A stretch of DNA of 64,000 nt from Methylobacter sp. S3L5C. GTDB taxonomy: Bacteria > Pseudomonadota > Gammaproteobacteria > Methylococcales > Methylomonadaceae. How positions within the stretch are numbered: the stretch's first letter is position 1; each line of letters begins with the position of its first letter. Below are positions 9,809 to 17,658 of the stretch, one piece after another. The stretch is taken from assembly GCF_022788635.1 (NCBI RefSeq), contig NZ_CP076024.1, positions 1,426,001 through 1,490,000 of the forward strand, read 5' to 3'. A program made the position numbers and the translations under genes. Below the pieces are notes generated by a model. That model did not search any database and was not told the DNA's origin. It saw only the letters and a list, made by a program, of their open reading frames with translations.

Positions 9809-9855
9809 GAAGCCTGTCTTTTTATAGGTAACTTGCCTATAAAAAGACAGGCTTC
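9809..9855. terminator. Long perfect hairpin after the suf operon
   Basis: A perfect 20-bp stem (9809-9828 with 9836-9855) closed by a 7-base loop lies 26 bases after the Rieske stop. The outer stem begins GAAGCCTGTC and its complement ends GACAGGCTTC. No T-run follows, so it may work as an RNA-stabilising or processing end as well as a bidirectional terminator. Confidence 0.7.
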
Positions 9856-10111
9856 CCCCGCTTAATGTATAGTTTTTACTCGTATTGTGTAGTTCAAAAA
9901 GAATCCCCCCATTTACAAAAATCAAAAAAAACAGGTGTTTCAGGTTAAAGTGACAGGGTTTGTAAAATTAGTAAGATCGGTATATAGATTTAACTGCTAT
10001 ACCAATTTTACTTAATAGGCTGTTGTTATCGGGGAATGAACAATTCCTGACAATGCAGGATTGTTCATTTAGCCGGAATTTAATCAATTGTTGAATACTG
10101 CTGGGTATTTA
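9856..10111. other. Intergenic stretch between convergent genes
   Basis: No gene is seen. Besides the suf hairpin, a second hairpin occupies 10035-10069 (AATGAACAATTCCTG paired with CAGGATTGTTCATT, one bulge), placed to terminate the minus-strand gene that ends at 10112. Confidence 0.6.
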
Positions 10112-10531
10112 TCAGTCAGTCACGCCTGACACACCAATAATTGACCAGTTGTCAAAATCAAGAGCACCTTCTTCATTGTCACCGTTATTATAAGTGATGC
10201 GACAAGCATATTTTTTGCTGTTGTTACTCACTGTAACATCAGCGCTAATAAGATACTGATAATTTCCAAGAGTCCAGGCGTTTAAAGGTTTTTCAGGAAA
10301 GATAATGTTCGCATCAGGCCCAAGTTCGGATTTAATGTAATTATTGCAATGCATAAAAGCAATGCCGGACAGTGGGGTTGAAATTGCTATTTGACTGGCT
10401 TGATCCTTACTGTCCACCAGAAACAAATCTGATGCAACAATTTCGTATATAAATGGCATAACAATTTTATATTGACTGAAAAAAAGAACAGCTAATCCTG
10501 CTACAAGAAATAATATTCGGTATTTTTTCAT
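10112..10531 (-). CDS. Hypothetical protein with one N-terminal membrane anchor
   Basis: 139 residues from the ATG at 10531; a TTG nine bases upstream is a weaker start. Residues 5-22 (ILFLVAGLAVLFFSQY) form one hydrophobic helix, signal anchor or uncleaved signal, followed by a soluble domain with two cysteines (MHCNNYIK and KYACRITYNNGD) that could form a disulfide outside the cytoplasm. I do not recognise the family. It lies between the suf and pmo operons on the opposite strand and ends near a hairpin. Confidence 0.6.
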   Translation of the reverse strand: MKKYRILFLVAGLAVLFFSQYKIVMPFIYEIVASDLFLVDSKDQASQIAISTPLSGIAFMHCNNYIKSELGPDANIIFPEKPLNAWTLGNYQYLISADVTVSNNSKKYACRITYNNGDNEEGALDFDNWSIIGVSGVTD

Positions 10532-10666
10532 AAAATTCAAGTATTTAATTAAGGTTAATTAATGATATGTTGTGGGTGATTTTAACAGAACCAAGCTATT
10601 TAAGTGCAGTAAATTTAATGCGGATGCGAATAATTACAGAAAAATTAAATTGAGAATGTTTTTGAC

Positions 10667-10694
10667 TTGACAAGGTTACTTGAGCTGGTAGACT
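10667..10694 (+). promoter_or_regulatory. Sigma-70 promoter of the pmoCAB operon
   Basis: TTGACA at 10667-10672 and TAGACT at 10689-10694 are separated by 16 bases. Transcription from here would give a leader of about 120 bases before pmoC. The pmo operons of type I methanotrophs are known to use sigma-70 promoters. Confidence 0.65.
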
Positions 10695-10720
10695 GACTGC
10701 TCACTAAATTGACTTGGTGG

Positions 10721-10752
10721 CATTCCCTCTTAATTCGTTTAAGTAAGGAATG
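10721..10752 (+). promoter_or_regulatory. Stem-loop in the pmoC leader
   Basis: CATTCC (10721-10726) pairs with GGAATG (10747-10752), enclosing a second stem CTTAA/TTAAG around a TTCG-containing loop. It sits in the 5' untranslated leader and may protect the very abundant pmo mRNA or take part in regulation. Confidence 0.5.
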
Positions 10753-10821
10753 GGAAAATGGAGTTATACTATAGAGCCCTGGTCAAGAGACTTGGGATTT
10801 GTTAATTTTTAGGAGGTAGAA

Positions 10822-11574
10822 ATGGCAGCTACAACTGAATCAGTTAAAACTGATGCTGCGGAAGCACCGCTGTTAAACAAAAGAAATATGTTCCTAGGCG
10901 CTGCGCTCTATGTCGTATTTTATGGTTGGGTTCGTTGGTACGAAGGTGTCTATGGCTGGTCAGCCGGTCTTGACTCATTTGCACCTGAATTCGAAACATA
11001 CTGGATGAACTTCCTGTATATCGAATTTGTGTTGGAAGTAATCACTGCAGGCCTGTTATGGGGCTACCTGTGGAAATCTCGTGATCGTAAAGTGATGTCA
11101 ATCACTCCAAGAGAAGAGTTAAGAAGACATTTCACACATTGGACTTGGTTAGTAATGTACGGTATCGCTATTTATTACGGCGCTAGCTACTTTACAGAGC
11201 AAGATGGTACATGGCATCAAACTATTGTTCGTGATACTGACTTTACACCAAGTCACATCATTGAATTCTACTTGAGCTATCCTATCTACATCATCACTGG
11301 TGGTGCTTCTTTCTTATATGCTAAAACTAGATTGCCAACCTACCATAAAGGCTTGTCACTTATGTATTTAGTAACAGTAGTTGGTCCTTTCATGATCTTG
11401 CCAAATGTTGGCTTGAACGAATGGGGTCACACTTTCTGGTTTATGGAAGAATTGTTTGTTGCACCTTTACACTACGGTTTCGTATTCTTCGGATGGGCTG
11501 CTTTAGGTGTAATGGGTATTGTAAACATAGAAATTGGAGCTATCTCCAAGCTTCTGAAAAAAGACTTAGCTTAA
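10822..11574 (+). CDS. pmoC: PmoC, particulate methane monooxygenase subunit C
   Basis: 250 residues, an integral membrane subunit of about six helices. RDTDFTPSHIIEFYLSYP near residue 140 holds the conserved Asp/His cluster used for metal binding in PmoC, and the C-terminal NVGLNEWGHTFWFMEELF is a family hallmark. It is preceded by a perfect AGGAGG ribosome site. First gene of pmoCAB, the enzyme that oxidises methane to methanol in intracytoplasmic membranes. It could only be confused with amoC of ammonia oxidisers, which the fhc genes and the PmoA sequence exclude. Confidence 0.98.
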   Translation: MAATTESVKTDAAEAPLLNKRNMFLGAALYVVFYGWVRWYEGVYGWSAGLDSFAPEFETYWMNFLYIEFVLEVITAGLLWGYLWKSRDRKVMSITPREELRRHFTHWTWLVMYGIAIYYGASYFTEQDGTWHQTIVRDTDFTPSHIIEFYLSYPIYIITGGASFLYAKTRLPTYHKGLSLMYLVTVVGPFMILPNVGLNEWGHTFWFMEELFVAPLHYGFVFFGWAALGVMGIVNIEIGAISKLLKKDLA

Positions 11575-11600
11575 ATCAAGTCTAGGTTGTAATGTAAATA

Positions 11601-11657
11601 ACTATCTCCTCGCTGTTTCGTTATTTTTCACAACGAAACAGCAAAATGGAAGATAGT
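11601..11657 (+). promoter_or_regulatory. Hairpin between pmoC and pmoA
   Basis: An 11-bp perfect stem (GCTGTTTCGTT 11612-11622 with its complement 11632-11642) is flanked by the additional pair ACTATCT/AGATAGT. There is no T-run, so it is more likely an mRNA processing or stability element setting pmoC relative to pmoAB than a terminator. Confidence 0.6.
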
Positions 11658-11696
11658 CTTAATAAAAATAATTTAAATCCTTTAGGAGGTAAGCTT

Positions 11697-12440
11697 ATGA
11701 GCGCATCTCAATCAGCTGTACGTTCTCGCGCCGAAGCAGTAAAAGCTTCTCGCACGTTCGATTGGCTAATTTTGTTTACATTGTTCTTCGTTGTACTTGG
11801 TGGTTATCACATTCACTATATGCTAACCGGTGGTGACTGGGATTTCTGGACTGACTGGAAAGATAGACGTCTATGGGTAACCGTAGCTCCAATCGTTTCA
11901 ATTACATTCCCGGCTGCTGTTCAATCTATGCTTTGGTATCGTTACCGTTTACCTTTCGGTGCGGTAGTTTGTATTTTAGGTCTGCTCTTAGGTGAGTGGG
12001 TCAACAGATATTTAAACTTCTGGGGTTGGACTTATTTCCCAGTAAACTTCTGTTTCCCATCAAACTTAATGCCAGGTGCTATCGTTCTTGACGTTGTATT
12101 GATGTTGACAGGTAGTATGACAGCAACTGCAGTTATTGGTGGTTTGGCTTGGGGTCTTTTGTTCTACCCAGGTAACTGGCCAATCATAGCTCCATTACAT
12201 GTTCCTGTTGAATATAACGGCATGATGATGACACTAGCTGATTTACAAGGTTACCATTACGTAAGAACTGGTACACCTGAGTACATCAGAATGGTTGAAA
12301 AAGGTACACTAAGAACATTCGGTAAAGACGTAGCTCCAGTATCAGCGTTCTTCTCTGGTTTCGTTAGTATCTTAATTTACTTCTTGTGGCACTTCTTCGG
12401 CAAATGGTTCAATTCGACTTCATTCGTAGAGTCTGTATAA
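11697..12440 (+). CDS. pmoA: PmoA, particulate methane monooxygenase subunit A
   Basis: 247 residues from the ATG at 11697, the standard PmoA length and N-terminus (MSASQSAVRSRAEAVK); AGGAGG lies just upstream, so the longer frame from 11646 is rejected. Diagnostic sequences GGDWDFWTDWKDRRLWV (the usual pmoA forward-primer region) and VSAFFSGFVSILIYFLWH are present. Seven or so membrane helices. It is the standard phylogenetic marker for methanotrophs and the sequence reads as a Methylococcales type. Confidence 0.98.
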   Translation: MSASQSAVRSRAEAVKASRTFDWLILFTLFFVVLGGYHIHYMLTGGDWDFWTDWKDRRLWVTVAPIVSITFPAAVQSMLWYRYRLPFGAVVCILGLLLGEWVNRYLNFWGWTYFPVNFCFPSNLMPGAIVLDVVLMLTGSMTATAVIGGLAWGLLFYPGNWPIIAPLHVPVEYNGMMMTLADLQGYHYVRTGTPEYIRMVEKGTLRTFGKDVAPVSAFFSGFVSILIYFLWHFFGKWFNSTSFVESV

Positions 12441-12545
12441 GAACTGTTACAACGAAAATAAAAAAAGACTGGCGGCAGCTAAATAATTGTTATGTTGCCG
12501 TTAGATACTCACAAACTATAGATTCTCTATTATAGAGGAGGATAT

Positions 12546-13790
12546 ATGAAAATATTAAAAGACAAGGTTGCTAAGTTATCCTTTGTCGCACTGCTGATTA
12601 CTGTTACAGCAGCGATGTTTTACGTACCAACTGCATCTGCTCATGGTGAAAAATCTCAAGCCGCATTTATGCGTATGCGGACTATTCACTGGTTTGACCT
12701 TAACTGGTCAAAAGAAGAAGTAGCTGTTAATGATACAATGACAATTTCAGGTAAATTCTTTGTATTTACTGGATGGCCTGAAACTGTTGATAAACCAGAA
12801 ATCTCTTTCTTGAACATTGGTATTCCTGGACCTGTATTTATTCGTGCAGGATCTTGGATCGGTGGTCAATTAGTTCCACGTTCAGTTTCTTTGGAACTGG
12901 GTGAGACTTATGAGTTTAAAGTATTATTAAAAGCACGTCGTCCAGGTGACTGGCACGTTCACACTATGTTGAACGTTAAAGGCGGTGGTCCAATTATCGG
13001 TCCAGGTAAATGGGTAACTATTACTGGTTCTATGGCCTCTTTTGTAAACCCAGTTACTACTTTGACAGGCGAAACTGTTGATTTGGAAACTTATAACTTG
13101 GGTAATACTTACTTCTGGCATGGTTTGTGGTACGCTATTGGTCTAGTTTGGATGGCATACTGGATTCGTAAACCATTGTTTGTTCCACGTTCAATCGCTG
13201 TTGAAGCTGGTAAAGCTGATTCATTGATTAGTGGCGCTGACAGAAAAGTTGCGATGGGTTTTGCTGCTGGTACTATCATAATTGTTGCTATGTCTATGGC
13301 TAGCACCAATGAGAAGTTCCCAATCACAACTCCTTTGCAAGCTGGTTTGTTACGTGGTATTAAATCAATTGATATGCCTGCTACAACTGTAAAGGTTAAG
13401 ATTGAAGATGCTACTTACCGTGTACCAGGTCGTGCAATGCAAATGACCATGACTATCACTAACAATGGTGACTCATCTATTCGTTTAGGTGAATTTAACA
13501 CTGCTGGTGTACGTTTCATGGATGCTGATGTATCTGTTGATGAATCAGGTTATCCTGATGACTTGTTGGCTGAAGAAGGTTTGACTGTTAGTGATAACAG
13601 CCCAATCGCTCCAGGTCAATCAAGAACAGTTCAAGTTACTGCTTCTGATGCTGCATGGGAAGTTTATCGTTTAGCTGACTTGATCTATGATCCAGACAGC
13701 CGTTTTGCTGGTTTGTTATTCTTCTATGATGAAGCTGGCAACCGTCAAATGATAACAATTGACGCTCCATTAATTCCATCTTTCATCTAA
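12546..13790 (+). CDS. pmoB: PmoB, copper-binding subunit of particulate methane monooxygenase
   Basis: 414 residues. A signal peptide ends at ASA, so the mature protein begins with His33, followed by H48 (RTIHWF) and H137/H139 (GDWHVHTM); these match the copper ligands His33, His137, His139 and the nearby His48 of the Methylococcus enzyme. Two periplasmic cupredoxin domains flank two membrane helices near residues 185-260. Last gene of pmoCAB, 105 bases after pmoA, with AGAGGAGG as ribosome site. Confidence 0.98.
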   Translation: MKILKDKVAKLSFVALLITVTAAMFYVPTASAHGEKSQAAFMRMRTIHWFDLNWSKEEVAVNDTMTISGKFFVFTGWPETVDKPEISFLNIGIPGPVFIRAGSWIGGQLVPRSVSLELGETYEFKVLLKARRPGDWHVHTMLNVKGGGPIIGPGKWVTITGSMASFVNPVTTLTGETVDLETYNLGNTYFWHGLWYAIGLVWMAYWIRKPLFVPRSIAVEAGKADSLISGADRKVAMGFAAGTIIIVAMSMASTNEKFPITTPLQAGLLRGIKSIDMPATTVKVKIEDATYRVPGRAMQMTMTITNNGDSSIRLGEFNTAGVRFMDADVSVDESGYPDDLLAEEGLTVSDNSPIAPGQSRTVQVTASDAAWEVYRLADLIYDPDSRFAGLLFFYDEAGNRQMITIDAPLIPSFI

Positions 13791-13798
13791 TGAAATAA

Positions 13799-13824
13799 TT
13801 AACTGACACTTCGGTGTTAGTTAA
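13799..13824 (+). terminator. First hairpin after pmoB
   Basis: Stem TTAACTGACAC / GTGTTAGTTAA around a TTCG tetraloop, starting nine bases after the pmoB stop. Without a T-run it probably protects the 3' end rather than terminates alone. Confidence 0.65.
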
Positions 13825-13831
13825 GGAATTG

Positions 13832-13870
13832 AAAACCCCGTTGCTTATTTAGGTAACGGGGTTTTTTTTT
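13832..13870 (+). terminator. Rho-independent terminator of pmoCAB
   Basis: AAAACCCCGTT pairs with AACGGGGTTTT, followed by an unbroken run of nine T residues. A textbook terminator that separates pmoCAB from the small-protein genes beyond it. Confidence 0.9.
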
Positions 13871-14585
13871 AAAAGTTTTTGAAGATCAGTTTCTTGTTAT
13901 GGCTCAATCTTTTTTAAAAAAATGCACTAGAAATGTTGGCTATAGTTTCTGGGATAAATAAATTCGATGTGAACAGATGCCGTTTATTTGAAGAAGTAAG
14001 GGTTAGGATGACTTACCTGCGTTATATTATGCACGTCTCTTGTTTAAATAAAATTTGCATAACTTGATGCAAATACAAGATTTTAAAAGTTTGGCAAAAC
14101 CTTGCCTGTAAATCCGGCTAGTATAAGGCATCATTTTCTGTTCTCAAAAGTAATCAGCTTTAGGTGCAATTGGTTTATAATTGATATTGTAAAATGTAAG
14201 TGTCGTAGATATTTTATAAATCACAGTGCCATAAATGCCTTGGTAATTGTCAATTTTACGATTGTAACTTAATGATTAATAATGAACGGCAGTAGTATTG
14301 GCTGTTAATAATTTAATTAGTTATTATCCAATACAAATATGTGCTTTAAATAGGATATGTCTGTCGTTTGTTTCCATGTTCTTAAGTTAAATATTAAGAA
14401 AAGTTATTAGAGCTCTTAATTTCATATGATTTAATTTTTATCATTTATCTCTAATATATTTTTCTGTGCTAAAATCCCATATAGTACTTTGTTAATTAAT
14501 TTGACTGCTTATGTATAGCTATAAGCCTCATTTTAATTTACTGGTTCTAAAATAATTTTAATATCAATCTTGAGGTTAATAAGTA
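13871..14585. other. AT-rich non-coding stretch between pmoB and the first small exported protein gene
   Basis: About 715 bases with no credible gene in six frames. It is strongly AT-rich and presumably contains the promoter and leader for the 14586 gene; I could not settle on a convincing -35/-10 pair. Confidence 0.5.
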
Positions 14586-14969
14586 ATGCAAGTATTAAAA
14601 AAAGTTCTAATTTCTCTTGTTATGACAGCAGCTATGGTTGCAGTTTCAACATCAGCTTTTGCTGCACCTAAAGGCGAAGAAGCAGTTAAAGAAGCTATTG
14701 AAAGTACGCTTTCAGGCATCGCTGCTGCACAAGCTGAAATAAAAGCGGGTGACTTGCCTGCAGCTTCAAAAACTATTCTTGAAGCTGCTCAAGCTTCAAA
14801 AGAATTTCGTTTTGAAATTACTGAACGTCAACGTCAAAAAGCGACTGATCAATTGAAATCAGCTCGTAAATCAGTTGATGCAGGCGATGCAGCTGCTGCA
14901 GAAGCAGGACTAGCTACAGCTTTAAAGTCATTTTCAGAAATGAAAGCTAAATACGACGAAACACATTAA
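14586..14969 (+). CDS. Small exported helical protein, pmo-linked family member 1
   Basis: 127 residues. A clear signal peptide (LISLVMTAAMVAVSTSAFA, cleaved after AFA) precedes a ~100-residue, Ala/Lys/Glu-rich, wholly helical domain, so it is periplasmic. The second half (SKEF...LKSARKSV.AGDAAAAEAGL..ALKSF) is a pattern shared with the next two small genes, showing they are paralogues. No cysteine or histidine cluster is seen except the terminal His. I do not recognise a named family; a resemblance to helical metal- or stress-binding periplasmic proteins such as SmbP is only in style. Confidence 0.8.
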   Translation: MQVLKKVLISLVMTAAMVAVSTSAFAAPKGEEAVKEAIESTLSGIAAAQAEIKAGDLPAASKTILEAAQASKEFRFEITERQRQKATDQLKSARKSVDAGDAAAAEAGLATALKSFSEMKAKYDETH

Positions 14970-14994
14970 TAAATATATTCTGTAAAAGCAGATT

Positions 14995-15018
14995 CAATTA
15001 TCGCTTATGGCGTGATTG
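14995..15018 (+). terminator. Possible hairpin after small protein gene 1
   Basis: CAATTATCGC pairs imperfectly (G-T pairs) with GGCGTGATTG around a TTAT loop, 26 bases after the stop. Weak evidence. Confidence 0.35.
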
Positions 15019-15183
15019 GATTTGTTTGAAGGTATTTATAAATATAAAAAATTTCTTCACCAGTTTTTAACTATCTTAAAGATTAAATACTTACTGAATG
15101 TGATAGAATTGCAAGTGGCAAAAACTATAATGTTATGTTGCCGATATAATTAGAAATAACAACAACTTGAGGGCTAGTTGAAT

Positions 15184-15570
15184 ATGAAAACATTGAAAAA
15201 AATCTTATTGTCTTTATGCATTGCAGCTTCTATGGGCGCAGTTTCAACTTCGGCTTTAGCCGAAACTGACGCCGGTAGAGTTACTTACAAGCCTGCTGAA
15301 GCAATTGATATGGTAGTCGCTAAAATACAGCTCGCCATAGAAGGTATCAGTAAAGGTGCAAGTAATGATGAAGCTGCAGCTCTTATCAAGCCAGCGATTG
15401 ATTTAAGCAAAGAAATCAATGCTAATGATAAAGTAGATAATGCACGCTCAAAAGCTAATAGAAAATTAAAATCAGCTATGACACATGTTAAAGAATCTTC
15501 TTTACAAGAAGCTGAGCAAGAATTAAAAGATGCAAAAAAAGATTTTGAAGCACTGAAAAGCTTGATCTAA
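15184..15570 (+). CDS. Small exported helical protein, pmo-linked family member 2
   Basis: 128 residues from the ATG at 15184 (GAGGGC upstream); a TTG six bases earlier is less likely. Signal peptide ends SALA|ETDAG. The mature protein is predicted all-helical and shares SKEINANDKVDNARSKAN, LKSAM..VKE and EAEQELKDAKKDFEALKSLI with family member 3. A TATAAT at about 15127 is a possible -10. It has its own terminator hairpin, so it is likely a single-gene transcript. Function unknown; periplasmic. Confidence 0.8.
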   Translation: MKTLKKILLSLCIAASMGAVSTSALAETDAGRVTYKPAEAIDMVVAKIQLAIEGISKGASNDEAAALIKPAIDLSKEINANDKVDNARSKANRKLKSAMTHVKESSLQEAEQELKDAKKDFEALKSLI

Positions 15571-15580
15571 ATGCTATACG

Positions 15581-15616
15581 ACCCTATCTGGTTGCCTTTT
15601 GGTTTCCTGATAGGGT
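15581..15616 (+). terminator. Terminator after small protein gene 2
   Basis: ACCCTATC (15581-15588) pairs with GATAGGGT (15609-15616) and is followed by TGGTTGATTTTT, a partial T-run. Confidence 0.6.
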
Positions 15617-16418
15617 TGGTTGATTTTTCTGAGCTAACATTATTTACATCCTTCTTAAAAGACTATTTTCTTATATTATGCATGAGCATTTTACCTTTTC
15701 TAAGGTCATCACGATAAGAGCGAAAGTGTAATTTTTCATAATCAGATTTAATATTTTCTAAATGACCATATTTTTACAGGTGTTTAAATAAGTTCTAAGA
15801 ATCATATTTATACCTTCTAATAAAACCGGACTTAAACCGATTTTATCCAGTCTCGGATAAACCGCTCGCTAAATAATCATATCTTCATCCTCAGTTTTTG
15901 GATGTATATTTGTGGCATCCAGGCCAAATTTTTTTCTTTTGGGCAGTCTTATTCTATTTGTATTAAGCTATCCGTAATGCTTTCTGTCAATTGCCTGGTA
16001 ATACAATAAGCCTTTAAACTGTACTCATCTATGCTTAACTCATTATTATAAAACCTGTTTTTTCGAAAAGTGTAAATCAAGCGGATGAATAATGCCAAAA
16101 AATTTAGACTACAGATTATGGTTTCTTCATATTTATTTGTCCAAAAAAGAATGCTTGTAATCACTTTTTGCGTAGATCAATTTTTATGAGATACCGTTAT
16201 GATTGTTGTTAAGCCTATACGTTTATTAATAAAATCAGTTGCTTGTCAGATTTAACCTGCACCCGTAATCCACAACTGTCAGATATTATTTAATATTGAC
16301 AAGAGTTATGATAAAGTTCTAGCGGTTTTGTAACTAATTAAATATGTTTTCTATTCTCGGACAGTCTCCTAGTAGTTGCAGACCTAATAAAAATAACTAA
16401 TAACGAGGTTTACATTAT
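15617..16418. other. AT-rich stretch of about 800 bases without a supported gene
   Basis: Only a 71-codon minus-strand frame (15949-16164) is open, with no ribosome site and AT-driven composition; I do not call it. The last ~100 bases presumably hold the promoter of the 16419 gene. Confidence 0.5.
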
Positions 16419-16910
16419 ATGAAATTATTAAAAAGCGCTGTCGTAGCTACTACATTGGCTCTATCTTTAGGATCTTTTTCGGCTGCTGCTGATGTCTGTT
16501 TGGGTATGGCCTGTATGTATAATAAAATGACTGCAGCTGAAGGGATAGACGCCACTTTAGTCCAAGTCAATGAAGCTATGAAAGCCATCAACGACAAAGC
16601 AGAGGACGATGTCATTATAGCGAATATCAAAGAGGCATTAGCGGTAAGTAAAGAAATCAATGCTAACGATAAAGTTGACCGAAATCGTAACCGTGCCAAT
16701 GATTCCTTGAAAAAAGCGCGAGCAGCGGTAAAAGAAGGCGACTTGGCTAAAGCAACAGGCTTTTTAAAAGAAGGTGAGAAACGTTTTTCAGATCTTAAAG
16801 GTATGATCGATTTAACGCAAGCCGATAGAGCGTCACAACAGACGCATATGCTAAACCGCATTTTGGACACTAACGATAGCGCAGCTGGCGCAAAATCTGG
16901 CGGAAAATAA
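16419..16910 (+). CDS. Small exported helical protein, pmo-linked family member 3
   Basis: 163 residues. Signal peptide with cleavage near SAAA|DV; the mature N-terminus carries a cysteine pair (VCLGMACM) absent from members 1 and 2. The central block SKEINANDKVDRNRNRAN followed by LKKARAAVKEGDLAKATGFLKEGEKRF matches member 2 almost motif for motif. A ~35-residue Gly/Ser/Ala-rich tail (ending SAAGAKSGGK) is unique. AACGAGG precedes the start. Likely a periplasmic helical-bundle protein; the Cys pair could bind metal or form a disulfide. The long antisense frame opposite is a shadow. Confidence 0.8.
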   Translation: MKLLKSAVVATTLALSLGSFSAAADVCLGMACMYNKMTAAEGIDATLVQVNEAMKAINDKAEDDVIIANIKEALAVSKEINANDKVDRNRNRANDSLKKARAAVKEGDLAKATGFLKEGEKRFSDLKGMIDLTQADRASQQTHMLNRILDTNDSAAGAKSGGK

Positions 16911-16920
16911 AAATAAGCGC

Positions 16921-16964
16921 ATGAAAATGGTGGGTAGAAAAGTATGCCCACTTTACATTTTCAT
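16921..16964 (+). terminator. Hairpin after small protein gene 3
   Basis: ATGAAAATG (16921-16929) pairs with CATTTTCAT (16956-16964), with an inner GTGGG/CCCAC stem. It begins eleven bases after the stop codon. Confidence 0.6.
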
Positions 16965-17658
16965 AAAAAACCGGAAGTCAGGTTTAGTAATATTGCCTGT
17001 CACTTAATCTATAAGTTTTTAATTCTGGATTTTGGGGAATTCAGTGATAACAAGCATTAGGCGTAGGTTCTGGAATAAGATCACCAAAGCGTAGCGCGTG
17101 GCGGCGTTTCCGGCTCACTCGTATAGCATGCCGGAACGCTTGTTCTCGCTTACACTTGAAAAGCCTTATTCCTGCCTATATCTATTGGTCGTTGTGTTGC
17201 AGGTTATCCATGATCTTTAAAGTCAAAGTAATAAAACTAGAAAATCAAGTATGAGTTTTCTCATAGAGTAACGCTGGAACATAAAAAAAGTAATCGATAT
17301 TCATGCCAAGTTAAAGTTTTGACCCACTACCGAAGGTAATGCAGTCGCAGGCCAAAAAATCAATGGGTCGCAAGTAGTTGTGGATAATTATTTAAATACC
17401 CGTCGATTGAAAAATCAGCGTATTTTTTATGTTAGCCAGTTCTGTCTTATTCTTAAGCAATCTCTGCCATATTTTATGCACCTTACCACTGAAGTGCCTC
17501 GCCTTCAGGATTTGGCTACTGTCTTAAAATCGCACAGCACAAGTTAGGCCTGGTTGATAAGCTCCTTTACAAAATCAAAATTAAATCTATTCTACTATGC
17601 ACAATGCTATTTAACGTCCATCAGTAGCAACCTCAATATTTCAGGCAGATTATATAAC
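16965..17658. other. Intergenic stretch with a REP-like hairpin and a start-less open frame
   Basis: A G/C-rich hairpin lies at 17104-17139 (GCGTTTCCGGC with GCCGGAACGC, one bulge), like an extragenic palindrome. From about 17318 to 17545 one plus frame is open for ~75 codons (including VVVDNYLNTRRL) but lacks a start and a ribosome site; it may be a decayed gene fragment. No family recognised. Confidence 0.4.

Noticed and set aside
11646-11696. N-terminal extension of PmoA
   Set aside because: AGGAGG sits directly before the ATG at 11697, and the usual 247-residue PmoA begins there.
10822-13790. Ammonia monooxygenase (amoCAB) instead of pmo
   Set aside because: The PmoA and PmoC sequences read as gammaproteobacterial methanotroph types and fhc C1 genes are present; no hydroxylamine oxidation genes were seen.
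16415-16951. 178-codon minus-strand open frame
   Set aside because: It is antisense to the signal-peptide protein at 16419, which has a ribosome site, a paralogue with the same motifs and a terminator; the antisense translation is Ser/Ala-rich shadow sequence.
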